Assembly: GCA_963920575.1 (NCBI GenBank)
Contig: OY986973.1
Span: forward strand, 558,001-622,000
Source: Narthecium ossifragum
Taxonomy: Eukaryota > Streptophyta > Magnoliopsida > Dioscoreales > Nartheciaceae
Direction: 5' to 3'
DNA: 64,000 nt
Shown: positions 12,125 to 24,300 of the stretch, piece after piece
Position numbering within the stretch: position 1 is the stretch's first letter
Layout: every line of letters starts with the position of its first letter
The notes under the pieces: generated by a model
What the model saw: only the letters and a program-made list of their open reading frames with translations
What the model was told of the DNA's origin: nothing
Databases searched by the model: none
Program-made: the position numbers and the translations under genes

Positions 12125-12429
12125 GATCGATCCTTCTGGGAGGAAGGATCGGTCCTCTGGTGTGGGCTTGCTACGCCCAGCACATGATCGATCTTCTTAT
12201 GGGAGGAGATCGATCATGGGGCCTGGGTAAGCTTGGTTACCCTTCGTCCCGAGAATGATCGATCTTCCTGGGAGGAAGGATCGATCTTCCCTGGTGCGAC
12301 TGGAAGGGTGCCCTCTGTCACCAAAGAGATCGATCTCCCTGGGAAGAATGATCGATCTTCTTTGGCTCGACAGCGAGGGAAGCTCACTGTTGCTTGGATG
12401 ATCGATCCTTCCCTTGGTGAGGATCGATC
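12125..12429. repeat. 71-bp-period array of paired GATCGATC dyads
   Basis: Five pairs start at 12125/12147 (second member GATCGGTC), 12186/12208, 12257/12279, 12328/12350 and 12400/12422. Within each pair the spacing is exactly 22 bp; successive pairs are 61, 71, 71 and 72 bp apart. The pair at 12186 has 12-bp perfect arms, CATGATCGATCT and AGATCGATCATG. The linkers differ between units, so the dyads look conserved while the linkers drift. Confidence 0.9.
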
Positions 12430-12548
12430 CTTCAGTAGCAGAGAGGGTTTTCAAGAGTTTCGCCCGCGGGGCTTCGCATGCAAGCGACTTTTTACGGTTT
12501 TACCCTCGGGGTTTATCCTGTAATGATTTATGCATGAATGTTTATCGC

Positions 12549-12690
12549 TTTGTGGTTGAACTGGGAGGGTGATGCCTCTCAGGTGTGTAGAATAAATGGG
12601 CTGACGGTATGCCCTTACCGCTTTGTGGTGAACCGAGGGAGTCATGACCCTCGGGAGTGTTTAGTATAAATGGGCCGAAGGTGTGTCCTT
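12549..12690 (+). repeat. Two-copy 72-bp tandem repeat in the solo LTR
   Basis: Units share CTTTGTGGT, then AATAAATGGGC or TATAAATGGGCC. The two halves are about 75% alike by eye. Could hold LTR promoter or poly(A) signals, but this is not shown. Confidence 0.6.
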
Positions 12691-13723
12691 GCCGTGTTGC
12701 TTGTTTACAGCTTTATATCTATCTGCCCTGTTTTGCTTAACTGTGCATTAGACATGTTAGGCTAGTTTGGGTGGGTGTTTCCCCCTTGTACTCCGTACCC
12801 AGGTGCTAAGTGGAGGTGTCCTGCACGGTTCCGTCCCTCTGTTGGTGCAGAGGGTGATCCCGCATGGAACCTTTTCCCCTGTTGGGTGCTTAGGGTGATG
12901 AGCAAGGTTCATGTCGGGAGCCCTTGGGGCATCGATAGGGTTATGGAACCTTGGCAGTCCTTAGACTTAGTGCCTGGTCGGGAGTCAGGGATCGTGGCTC
13001 TGTGGCTTGGAGTGCTGGGAGGTGGTTGTCGTAACCTCGGTCGTTCCGCCAAGTGTGGAGGTCCCGCTTGGGGAAGGGTGTCCTACCAGTAGCGTCATGT
13101 CCACCCTGTGTCAGGGACAGTCGGAGTTTGTCCATCCCTAGACAGTGGCAGTCGGAGACGTACTCGGGACAGGGACCCTTCGGGTTATCGATAGGATTTA
13201 TGGGATCCTTGGCAAGCCTCAACACTTGGCTTCAGGGTTGGTCTTTGGGTTTGTCTTTCTTGTGGGGGTTGTGGAGTGGGACCCTGCTGAGCTGTTGCTC
13301 ATGCCTACCTGGATTGTGTTTGTTGCAGGTGCTGGTGACCGGTTCTCCCAACCGTTGCCCCGTCGGTCGTCCAATGGCAGCGCGCCGGCTCCTGACCATG
13401 TCTGAGGGTCAGGATGGCTTTGTCTGCGCCTTCGTGGAGACCCCGGTGGGCAGTGTGGCTTGCTTTCTGTTTGTGGGGACTGTTTACCCCCCCTTGTTCT
13501 AGATCTGTTGTATCTAGGTTTCTTTTGTTGTAACTCTATTATGTGTTTGTAATAGATGTTGTTAGCTTTTGTTTCCTGCTTTCGCTCTTTCTCTGTGGTG
13601 TCCAGCTGTTTCCGCCAGCTGGGCCTTTGTCTCGGCTGTTTCCGCCAGTCGAGGCTAGTAGTTGTAGGTGTCTTCCCCTCGCGGTTCCCGGCCCGGGTGC
13701 GCTCTGCGGGTCGGGGCGCGACA

Positions 13724-15248
13724 GTTTACACCCGGACACAAATGCCAGTGGCCACAATCCTTCTGGGTCGAGATGGAAGAACGGGATGCTACGGACGACG
13801 AACAAGATAGGGTTGAGCAGTCGTGGGGAACAGATGGAACAAGTCCGATGGGGGAGGCCAGTGAAGAGGAGAAGCCCACTATATCGTTACATGCATTGAC
13901 GGGTTATTCGGGGCCAAGGACAATGCGGGTGGTGGCTAATATCGGGCGACAGCAGATGACCATTCTGATCGACAATGGGTCAACCCATAACTTCATCGAC
14001 GAGGATGTAGCCAGCCGCCTGAGCTTGGAAGTTACGCCGATCGATGAATTCGCGGTGCGAGTGGCCAATGGGGAGAGATTATTTTGCAAGGAAAAATATG
14101 TGGGCGTGCCAATGGAAATCCAAGGCTACAGCTTCGTGACGGCTCTCTATCCAATTCCGTTGCAAGGCATTGAAGTGGTACTGGGGATCCAATGGCTTGA
14201 GGAATTGGGTTGGGTGACGTGCAACTGGAAGAAGATGTGCATGAAGTTCAAATCAGGCGGTAAGGAGCAGACCATCCAAACGAGCCCAGCAGTAGGAGCT
14301 AGCCGAACAGTACCTCTACAAGTGTTGGAGCGGGAGTTCAGAGGAGGAGGGGAGCTCTTTGCTCTCCAAGTCATAACCGAGCAAAAAGAAAGCGAGCCGC
14401 TAGAGGTGCCTGGGGAGGTGCAAAAGCTATTGGAAGAATTTGGGCATGTAATGGACGAGCCAGCGGAACTGCCACCGGAACGGGAGTTCGTGCACAGGAT
14501 TCCGTTGGTGGAGGGAGCAGAGCCGGTGAATGTCCGACCCTACAGGTATGCTCATTTCCAGAAAAATGAGATTGAACGGCAGGTGGCCGACATGCTCCAG
14601 TCCGGGTTGATTCGACCAAGTTCAAGCCCGTTCTCGTCACCAGTGTTGCTAGTCAGGAAGAAGGATGGCACATGGAGGTTCTGTACTGATTATAGGGGGC
14701 TGAATAGGGTAACAGTGAAAGATCGATTTCCTATTCCGACGGTGGACGATATGCTGGACGAGTTACACGGTGCCAGGTATTTCTCCAAATTAGATTTACG
14801 GGCTGGATACCATCAGATAAGGGTAGGGGAGGCGGATATCCACAAGACTGCCTTTCGTACCTACAGCGGACACTACGAGTACGTAGTCATGCCGTTTGGG
14901 CTGTGCAACGCGCCGTCGACGTTCCAGGCTGCTATGAATACACTATTCCGGCAGCACCTCCGACGCTTCATCCTGGTGTTCTTTGATGACATCTTGGTCT
15001 ACAGCAAGGAATGGGGCGCCCACTTGGAACATTTACGGTTAGTTCTCGACATCTTATCTACTAACAAATTTTTCATCAAGCGTTCCAAGTGTGATTTTGC
15101 AAAGGAGGAAGTGGAGTACTTGGGCCATCTGATCTCACAAGAAGGGGTGAGAACCGACCCTAAGAAAGTTGAGGCCATGCAAGGATGGCCGACGCCCAAG
15201 ACCGTGACGGAGCTCCGTGGATTTCTGGGCTTGACAGGGTACTATTGA
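13724..15248 (+). pseudogene. Protease and reverse transcriptase part of gypsy pol
   Basis: Continues the gag frame with the second half of the zinc knuckle (GHKC). An aspartic protease follows around LIDNGSTHNF, where the usual DSGST or DTGST is DNGST. Reverse transcriptase motifs come next: WRFCTDYRGLN, FSKLDLRAGYHQI, and the catalytic box FFDDILVYS in place of Y.DD, common in this superfamily. The frame stops at TGA 15246-15248 where the family has Arg (GYYRKF), fitting CGA to TGA. Confidence 0.92.
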
Positions 15249-16484
15249 AAATTTGTCAAGAGCTACGGCATCATAGCGCCCCCCCTAACGAAGCTACTGA
15301 AGAAGGGACAATTTGCTTGGGATCTAGAAGCAACCGCTGCTTTCGGTACCTTGAAGACGGCGATGTCAACGACACCAGTACTTGCTCTCCCAGACTTCTC
15401 AGATACCTTTGTGGGCATTGGGGCAGTTCTGATGCAAAAAGGGCGACCGATAGCCTATCTCAGCAAAGCTATTGCAACCTCCAAGAAGAATTGGTCAGCG
15501 TATGCTAAGGAGATGCTCGCAGTCTTGGAGGCGGTCCGGCTCTGGCGGCCATACTTGATGGGGCGCAGATTCATCATCCAGACGGACCAACGAAGCCTTA
15601 AATATTTTCTGGAGCAACGGGTGGTGACGCCAGAACAGCAGAAGTGGGTGTCCAAGCTCTTGGGATATGATTACGAGATCCGTTACAAACCAGGAAAGGA
15701 AAATTCAGCGGCGGATGCTTTATCTCGTCGTGAGGAGGAAGCAGCGGCGTTGGCAATTTCAACTCCGACGGCCGGCATCTGGGAGGAACTGCTCGTCGCA
15801 AACAGAGAGGACGAGTATCTGGTGGATCTGCACCACCGAGTACCAGGCGGGGAGATAGCTTCGGGTCGCCGGGCTGCCAGAGGGACTTCCAGCTCGTTAC
15901 GGGAAGAGGAGCTGTCCAGACGGGGAGGTTTCATCTGCTATCAAGGCCGGGTGGTGGTGCCGCCCGGGTCCCAACTCAGCCGCCGACTACTAAAGGAGTT
16001 CCATGATACACCTATTGGGGGTCATTCCGGGGTACTGAGAACCTATAAGCGATTGGCGCAGCAGTTGTTTTGGGAGCGGATGCGCAAGGATGTCCAAGAT
16101 TATGTAGCTACTTGCGACGTGTGTCAGAGGAATAAGCATGACACCAGGAGTCCGGCGGGGATGCTTCAGCCGTTACCCGTCCCTGATCGTGTTTGGGAAG
16201 AAATCTCGATGGATTTCGTCGAGGGATTGCCACGGTCAGCAGGAATGGAGGTGGTGATGGTAGTAGTGGATCGGCTGACAAAGTACACTCATTTCATTCC
16301 TATGGGCCATCCCTATACAGCGGCCAAAGTGGCGATGGCGTTCATACAGCAGGTTGTCAAGCTACATGGAGTCCTGAGAAGCATTGTTAGTGACCGAGAC
16401 AAGGTGTTCATGAGCCACTTCTGGCAAGAATTCTTCAAAAAACAAGGCACTAGTCTGAAGATGAGTACCGCCTATCACCATTAG
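15249..16484 (+). pseudogene. RNase H and integrase part of gypsy pol
   Basis: Same frame as above. Begins with the RT-RNase H connection (KFVKSYG), then RNase H (DFSDTFVGIGAVLMQ, IQTDQRSL, AADALSR). Integrase follows with an HHCC zinc domain (GGHSG to CDVCQRNK) and the first two catalytic aspartates in SMDFVEGLP and SDRDKVF. It stops at TAG 16482-16484, where Q is expected just before TDGQTE, fitting CAG to TAG. Confidence 0.92.
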
Positions 16485-17114
16485 ACGGATGGACAAACAG
16501 AGGTAACTAACAGAACACTTGAGCAGTATCTGCGATGTTTCACTAGTCAACAACCTCAGCGGTGGACGGAGTTCTTGCCTTGGTTGGAATACTGGTATAA
16601 CACCACTTACCATAGTTCGACGGGTATGACACCTTTCGAAGCAGTGTACGGACATCCTCCGCCGGAAGTTCCTCACTACCTGGCCGGGGTGTCCCCTGTA
16701 GCTGAAGTGGATCGGGTCTTAATTGAGCGAGATGAAGTGATCCGGCTCCTCAAGGATAACTTACATAAAGCTATCAACCAAACTAAACAACGGGCGGACA
16801 AGCATCGGCGGGAGGAAACTTTTGAGGCAGGAGATTGGGTGTATTTGCGGCTTCAGCCATATCGCCAGACTACCGTTTTTCGCAGAGCACACCAAAAATT
16901 GGCCAGCATGTTTTTTGGGCCTTATCAGATTGTTGATCGCGTGGGATCGGTAGCATACCGATTGGCCATGCCGGAGCCTGCCAAAATTCATCCAGTGTTC
17001 CATGTCTCATTGCTGCGACGACGGGTTGGACGTGAGGTACCAATAGCTATTGAAGTGCCACCATGTTCTGAAGAGGGAATTCCAATCTTAACACCGGAGC
17101 TCATTCAGGACTAG
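16485..17114 (+). pseudogene. Integrase C-terminal part of gypsy pol
   Basis: Starts with [10 protein letters not shown], carrying the catalytic glutamate, and continues through the conserved [15 protein letters not shown] stretch and the [10 protein letters not shown] linker region. It ends at TAG 17112-17114 after LTPELIQD, again one C-to-T step from CAG. Confidence 0.9.
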
Positions 17115-17327
17115 CGCTGGGTGAAGCAAGGGAAGCATTATGTGGCGGAAGCTCTCGTCAAGTGGACGAGTCTTGGGCCAGAAGACGCAACGTGGGAGGA
17201 GGTTGAGGTACTACGGCGCCAATTCCCTACTTTTGTCCTTGAGGACAAGGACAGTCTTCCAGGGGGGGTGGATGATAGGCAGCCGCGACCTGTTCGGCTG
17301 CGCAAGCCTAATCCACGTTATCTGTAG
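17115..17327 (+). pseudogene. Chromodomain at the end of gypsy pol
   Basis: Same frame, encoding a chromodomain (EALVKWTSLGPEDATWEE, then a terminal helix). In chromoviruses this targets integration to marked chromatin. The frame ends at TAG 17325-17327, inside the 3' LTR. Confidence 0.9.
17261..17272 (+). promoter_or_regulatory. Polypurine tract
   Basis: AGGGGGGGTGGA directly before the 3' LTR, the expected plus-strand primer site. Confidence 0.85.
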
Positions 17328-17652
17328 TTGGGTCAGGAGTCCTAGTTGAGTATTAATGCTAGTAGTAAGAAAATGCTGGACTATATGTTATATTTATCTG
17401 GATGGAGTCATGTAATAGCCTATGCTGCTTGTGGCGTACGGCTTAGGAGGACCAGCCGGACTATTGGACGGCTGAGATTAGAAGGTCGTTAGGGTTGGAG
17501 TATTTAAGAGTTGGAGTCATGTATTTCTCATTATTCGGCTAATAGAAAAGTCAGGGATTTTCCAGCCATCAAGTGGATTAAGGGGGTGCCTCTACCATCA
17601 ACAGGGGAGAGATCTTGAGCCCTAGACAACGTCTGCGGCCAAGTTCTCATCA
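17273..17652 (+). repeat. 3' LTR of the gypsy element
   Basis: 380 bp matching 9758-10137; followed by the right target duplication GTAAG. Confidence 0.95.
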
Positions 17653-19713
17653 GTAAGTCCAGTACTATAAGATATTGTTAGAATAGGCATAGGAATTGTT
17701 AGAATATTAGTACAAGAACCGATCCAATCCTATAAGCTTAAGCTTTTAGTTGACGAGTCATAAATTGGTCAGCATGCAAGTTTAACGAGGGTGGTCAAAG
17801 TACAGTTTTCAACGTATAGAAAAATAAAGTTTCTTCATCTTGAAATGTCTACACATTAATTAGAGGGACTACATGCATGTCGAATTGAGCTTCTTCTTTT
17901 CCAAATTAAATAACGATACTTATTGGTTAACTTACCTTATAAAGACCGTTCGCTACATTACATGTCAAATCAGAGACGTGAACGTGAATACTTATTGGAA
18001 TTTAATATTGGACTTTGAATTTGGTGTATTCCTAGTTGTTACTAGATGTTTTAATGTCATGACTGACAGAGTTGTAAAGTGATGCAAAGCTAATGGCATC
18101 AGTTTTGTTTGGCAACAAAAGGGGAATTGACGCTCTAACTCATCACTGTAAATAATGTTTAGCTCTTTGAGATCAATTCATCAAAAAAAAAAAAAAAAAA
18201 AGGTTGAATGTGAAACCCGCATGCATGCAGATTGCAGAGAACCAACAAGAAGAGTTCCATGTTATATATGCCTATTATTTCATATCATTATGCACATTTT
18301 TCTAGTCAGTACCCAATCAAACCTTCCAACCAAATCATGCCCAAGAACAATAAGGGTTCCAATCCTACACTCCATAGGAGATGGAGAAAAGGTATCATTA
18401 TTGATTCAATTCAATCCCATGGTTGGCTAGCACTCACATCACCTTTACCTTCTTTTTCTCCACATCAATGGCGAAAGAAGGCACAAAGACGTGATGAAGA
18501 GGAGGAGACACATCCCATTAATTCCAACCCCACATGCTATTGGTAACTCAATAATAATCATCCCGGCCCAATCAACATCATCAAATCACTCCCATATCTC
18601 TGGTGGCCCTTCTTTGCCCACCCTTTGTTCTATTTTGCACCCAAACAGCCAACTAACCTTTCGATGCATCCCCGGGCATTCATTTAATGTGGCCATTTTT
18701 TTTTTTTTGTGAAAAATAGATGCTCTTCAGTCTTATTCAGAAGCTGGAATTTTTATTTCAACCTTTGTTCTCACTTGATCATGGGATTACTTGAATGGAT
18801 AAGGAATTTAGCTTATTTTTGTTTCGCCTACGATGGAGAGTGACCGGATTAATGGCGATGGGGATACCTACCGTTCGATCAAACTACCTTCCTTGAAACC
18901 TCATTTCAATTCCAAGTAAATTGGTAAATGGCACTGATCAGTAACAGATTTTTTTAATTCAGCTTTAAAGAATTAAACTTTTAAATTCTAGATTTAGGAT
19001 CTTGGTCGCTGTCAAACAGCTGGTGATAAGTGAGATCAAACGAGTATCTATCCCGTATACATATAAATGATAGAAGGGAAGTATATAAAAGAGGGGGTAT
19101 TGGGTACACTTGTCACCTCCCCATTGGACAGCATCTATTGCATGGGTGCGCGGGGGAATATCAACCCCTCACCAAATCCCATTTTCAGATGTGACAGCAT
19201 TCCTAGTCTTCTTTTTTTTCTTATTTTTTTTATAGATGAGCCCGCAGGTCAGGATCATTGGGCTTTGGAAGGTAGTCATGTATAGTTTGTATGGTCTCAA
19301 AGTTCTTGATATGAATTCTTCGTCTTTCATTGGCCAACTACCAAATCATGAATCCAGCTTAATTAATGAGTTGTGACCATGATGGATTTCCACCTCAAAC
19401 TTGGGCGCCGTGACTCCATGAGAAATCTAATTGATGTCAAAGTTCTCCATGGAAAAAATTGAATTCAATGCGAGCAACAAAATGGAAGGGGGAAAGAGCA
19501 ATTGTTGAATGACTTGTTTGACTATATGATACAACCTCAATGTTTTTCTCTAAAATATGATACTTCCCCTAAAACCTCAGGATCATTCCATACATGACAT
19601 ATGCCCTTTAGTCCAACAACCTCCAGCTAAGAAACTTGAATGAGATAAAAACCAACTTAAGATGAGAAATCGTCAAAAGTGTACTCGGACAAATTAGCGT
19701 AAGTTTTAATCAT

Positions 19714-19965
19714 ATGGATGATTTGGCTGTGCCCGAGACAACAGAGGCGTCATCGTGCGACGAAGCAGAGCTTCTTGCAATTCGTCGTGCTCTGCCCCGA
19801 GCCTTTGATCTCAGGTGCACTAAAGTTTTGGTGGAGTCCGACATGAGTTTCCTGGTAGATTGCATTAACGGTCTCGTTTTGAGTTCTCGGTCTTTAGATA
19901 TGTTCATGGAGACCTTGTAGATCAATGACACTCTTGCTAGGTTGGCAAGATGTAGAGGTTGGTGT
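19714..19965 (+). pseudogene. LINE RNase H-like remnant
   Basis: Translates to a fragment with EAELLAIRRALPRAFDL, then VLVESDMSFLVDCI, the pattern of the C-terminal RNase H domain of plant LINEs. The frame ends at a stop at 19918-19920 and homology seems to go on a little past it. Isolated and degraded. Confidence 0.7.
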
Positions 19966-20687
19966 AGATCTTGAGTCATTGCCGGTGAATATGAGGATCC
20001 CGTCAATTTTGTACTTTCTTTGTAAATCTCTGTAACCCTTATTCAGCCATTGTTGGCTCAATTTCTTTAAAAATTTTGACTCTTGTAATGGACCAAACCT
20101 AGCTAAAAATAAAATCAAGTCCATTCAGGTTTCCTTGAACCAAATCACAACCCAACTCAACCTTGATTTGCATTCCCCGACCCTTTCTAGGTCCAAGCAG
20201 AACTCAAGGAAGCTGACCTTACATTGATGGGCCGGCTCGACCACCCAAGAATCTGTTGACGCTGAAGCGTCGGATTTTCGATCCTAAATTGACGTTTACA
20301 AACCCTAAATCGAAGTACAAACACATAAACGCAGAGATCCAAAACAAAAGAAACAAGATAATAGAATAATAAAAGACAAAGATTTACATTTTTTTTTGAG
20401 AAATTCCGCCCAAAGACTCCCCCCCTCTTTTTCCCTTTTCCTCAATTTTTTTGTTTATTACATGATTCGAAGATAGATTCTCCAACATTCATTGGTAAAG
20501 CCCATCAGAAAAATCTACTATGATTAATAAGAATACAACGATATATTTGATCATAAACACCAAATCTTTCTCACACGTACCTTCTCTCTTCATTCTTTTT
20601 TCTTGCCTCTCTCTCTCTCTTTTCTTTTTCTCTACACATTCTCTCTCCACTCTCTTACTCTCAAAGCCCTTTGCTATAATCCTTAAG

Positions 20688-20930
20688 CCCCCGTTTGGTA
20701 TGGGAATAAATTTCGAGAATAACTCTTAACCCGGATTAAGGGGGGAATATGAAATATTTCACACCTTAATTCAAAAAATCATTTCCCTTATTCAAAATAA
20801 TCATTACAGAGTTATTCCTATTATTCACTCTATTTTTTCCTTATTTTAAATAATCATTACGAAATTATTTTTAAAACTTAAAATAAAATCTCCTAACCTG
20901 AAATAAAATTATCGCCGTATCAAACAAACA
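20688..20930 (+). mobile_element. MITE, family M1 copy 1
   Basis: Begins CCCCGTTTGGTATGGGAATA and ends with the inverted form GTATCAAACAAACA. AT-rich, about 240 bp. An inverted relative lies at 48273-48520. No clear target duplication was found. Confidence 0.65.
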
Positions 20931-21373
20931 ATGCACCTCACCGGGACACAGCAACCATACACCACTCAAGTCTCTCTCCCACAGCTTCTTGACTCTCACC
21001 CGTACACAGCAACCATGCCCCACCCGAGTCTCTCTCTCTCCTTATATATATACCGTACAATAGCAATTAAGAGGAGAGACTTCTCAAGGTGGGACTATAA
21101 TTCGGAGGATAGAAGTCAAATTAGGACTGGACTCTCAGCTCCAATTGCATCATGGATCTGATACTAATTTGAGTCACATTTCAACGGAATCCTGTTTATT
21201 GAACCAATTCAGACCCATTAACACCATAGGGCCCGGCCCAAGATAGCGCAGCTTGGGCTCCGAAACCTACCCAACGAAAGCCCATTTCTAGACTCTCCAA
21301 GTAACTAACCACATTGTAAAACAAACAACCACCCAGTTTAGAACAGTAACACAAGTGATACTGAACTGGAGAG

Positions 21374-24300
21374 ATGAGGTATCACATCACCGCCCCGGTA
21401 ACTCTACTCCTCCCTCTCCTCCTTTTCTCCTTCGCCCTCTGGCCTTTCGCCGCCACGGCCGCGCTGCGCGTGCGGAACCCCCGCTTAACCGGCTCCTTCG
21501 CACGTGGGAAGCCTCCGGCGTCGACAGCGGCTGCGCGGTATGAGATCCGCTACTTCCGGCAGCCGCTGGACCATTTTAGCTTCGCAGAGCTGCCGGACTT
21601 CGAGCAGAGGTACCTCGTCGGCGGGGCCACCGTACAGTCCTTCGGCGCCTCTGCGGCGCCTATCTTCTTCTATTGCGGGAACGAGGGCGACATCGAGTGG
21701 TTCGCCGAGAACACCGGCTTCGTGTGGGAGCTCGCACCTCGCTTCAACGCCCTCGTCGTCTTCGCCGAAGTAATTCCCTCTCTGTTTCTCTCCGTCTAAT
21801 TCAAAGCTAGGGTTTTATTTCCTAGGGATCGTATTTTAAAAGCAAGTTGGAATTGGATTTTTGTTGAATATAAAGTCACGGTCTTTGTTGTCGGGTTGAA
21901 TGATGGGGATTCTATTTCGATTGCTAAAACCATCGATTTGAAGATTCGACGATCTTATGATGTTGAGCCTTGTGGATGAGATGTTTGGCATGGCTTGTAG
22001 TGATTTAATCTACAGGGATAAGAAAGTTTAAGGTTTACGATTACTTTGATGTTTCCATGAGCATTTGCACCGACTAGAGATTCTTCTGTTCTAATTGATG
22101 TCGTAGAACTTGTTTTAAAACCGAATGGTATGCATACGAATGACAATTTATTAACAATTTGCATTGATGATAGTATTGCTTGCTATATGGGTGTCTATAT
22201 GTTTGGTAGTTTATGATGTTGCCATTCTTAGTGGTGCCTGGGAATTTGCTTCCTTCTTACCGCGCTACAATACTGGCAGCATCGTTATTATGGGGAGTCC
22301 ATGCCCTATGGCAGCAAAGAAATAGCTTATAAGGATGCCAAGTCCCTGTCATATCTTACGGCTGAGCAAGCGTTGGCCGACTTTGCAACGTTGCTCACCA
22401 ACCTCAAACACAATTTGTCGGCTGAAGACAGCCCTGTTGTGTTATTTGGTGGCTCCTATGGTGGAAGTAAGATCTAATATGACTTTACAGATGTGTTATA
22501 TAGGAAGCTTACTTGCAACCCTTTGTTTGATGATTTTTAAATGCTGAAGGCTTCAAAATTGCAATGTGGTATTCTTGTGTTTGTGGAAATAGTGTTGGCT
22601 GCATGGATGAGGCTGAAGTACCCGCACATTGCTGTTGGCGCGCTTGCTTCCTCTGCACCCATTCTGCAATTTGAGGATATTGTTCCACCAGAGACATTTT
22701 ATGACCTTGTCTCTAACGATTTCAAAGTCAGTATCTGGTTAATTAATGTGTTCTACACGTATTAGCAGGTTGAAATTGCTAATATGATAACAGCTCTGCA
22801 TGGCTTCAGCGTGAAAGTTCGAGCTGCTTTCAGTATATAAAGGAGTCATGGGATGTGCTGGAAACTGAGGGGCAGAAGAGTGATGGCCTGCTTGACCTCA
22901 GTAAAAACTTTCACTTGTGCCAGTAAGATGACTTTGCCCTATTGTCAGTAGAGCACATCTGGGTGGATCTTTAACTTTTGGATGTTGGATAATGTTTATT
23001 GAGTTCATATGCTTTTGTCTGGTTAATGTGTCTCTGACTCAAGGAATGAATGGCAGAAAGCTGAATGATGTGGAAGAGCTTTCTGACTGGTTAAACTCCG
23101 CATACAGCTACCTGGCTATGGTAGACTACCCATATCCTTCTAGCTTCCTGATGCCTCTACCTGCAAACCCAATAAAAGAGGTTAGCTAATATTTGAGTGT
23201 TCAATTGGTTTATCATCAACTTTTTCCTGAAGCCTTTTTGTGTCTTGATATCTACGCAAGCTGTCATGAAATATGTTATAAGCATCCTTTGGTTACTTCA
23301 TATAGCTCCAATGACATGAGCTTAGCTAATCCTAAGATCGTGTTTCTGCTATTTCCTGTTTATGTTCATTCAGGTATGCAGACAAATTGATAGCTATCCC
23401 AATGGGACTAACATTTTGAAGCGTATATTTGCTGGAGTCAGCATCTACTATAACTACACAGGTACAGTGGATTGCTTTGATCTTGAGGATGATCCTCACG
23501 GGATGAATGGTTGGAACTGGCAGGTTAGTCAGTGTAGAAACTGAATCTCTGTTGCTTCTGGATATTAGTTGCGTCTTAAACAACTAATCCTGATGGTGTA
23601 AATTTTTTCCATGCTTTTGTTTGCTTGTTAGGCCTGTACTGAGATGGTTATGCCCATGTCCAGCAGCCAGGAAAGCAGCATGTTCCCCACATATTACTTT
23701 GACTATGCTACTTATGAAGATGGATGTATACAGAGCTATGGTGTAAGACCAAGGCCAAAATGGGTGACGACTGAGTTTGGTGGCCATGTAAGTCACGATT
23801 CCTTGTTATTTGAAAGGGAGAAAAAAATCCGTTTGATGCAATACTGGATGCCTTTTCATTCAAGTTTAGTAGCCCACTAAGAACAGTTGCTTGGACCTAT
23901 ATTGGGGTGGGGAAAGACAAGGGAAGGACCAAAAGGATATGCACTGAAAGTCCTATAAAGGAAATTGGGCTTGTTGAGAAAGTATTTGCAAATGGGGCGT
24001 TTCGATCCAAATGCAGCCTCAATTCACATTCTTTTATTTGCAACCCCATCCACAAGACAGGCTGATTATACTGAACCAATATGAGTTTCTACTTTCTAGA
24101 TATGGCAAGCTAATTGCCGGGCCTGGAACATACTCTTCTTCCGCAGCCATTTGTGAAGTTATACCGAACAATATGATAGTTCACTTAAGGCAAGCTGAAT
24201 ATAGAATCTTGAGCAATTTTTCCCAGCAAGTGCATGACACCTTTGTTATCTAGTAGCAAGGACCACTGCTTACCATGATTCGCTTTCCTACAACTTATTT

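Larger units (their letters stand above)
11284..13723 (+). mobile_element. Solo LTR, family A copy 1, inserted in gag
   Basis: 2,440 bp starting TGTGAGGACC and ending GGGGCGCGACA, flanked by the 5-bp duplication GTTTA (11279-11283 and 13724-13728). No internal region, PBS, polypurine tract or second LTR is visible, so it is a solo LTR left by LTR-LTR recombination, or a non-autonomous element. It contains a pyrimidine-rich block near 11690-11830, GATCGATC arrays and a short tandem repeat near 12549-12690. Termini and length resemble Del/Tekay-type LTRs (inference). The open frames in it have no domain and are not called genes. Confidence 0.93.
9758..17652 (+). mobile_element. Ty3/gypsy chromovirus retrotransposon (Reina-like), with nested insertion
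   Basis: Complete structure: 380-bp LTRs at each end starting TGATAGGCAG and ending CA, target duplication GTAAG (9753-9757 and 17653-17657), a tRNA-iMet primer-binding site and a polypurine tract. Without the 2,440-bp insert and its 5-bp duplication the element is 5,450 bp. A single gag-pol frame runs gag, protease, RT, RNase H, integrase and chromodomain, ending 55 bp inside the 3' LTR. The chromodomain makes it a chromovirus; size and short LTRs fit the Reina lineage (inference). It cannot make its own full polyprotein: the insert splits gag and three in-frame stops interrupt pol. About three mismatches between the LTRs by eye suggest a recent insertion. Confidence 0.95.
17658..21373. other. 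Intergenic region with small repeat remnants
   Basis: AT-rich. Holds a poly(A) run near 18183-18201, a LINE RNase H remnant at 19714-19965 and a MITE near 20688-20930. Two CT-rich copies of a roughly 60-bp segment (CACAGCAACCAT) lie near 20946-21050. No gene is supported before the peptidase at 21374. Confidence 0.6.

Noticed and set aside
12125..12429. CRISPR-like array
   Set aside because: Nuclear plant DNA, palindromic dyads in an LTR, no constant direct repeat with unique spacers of even length, no cas genes. The 71-bp pattern is a dyad array.
11424..13899. Open frames of 80-168 codons inside the 2.45-kb LTR copies
   Set aside because: They fall in pyrimidine-rich or repeated LTR sequence, differ between copies and show no domain.
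18155..18712. Open frames after the poly(A) run
   Set aside because: Short, overlapping in different frames, no domain and no splice model.
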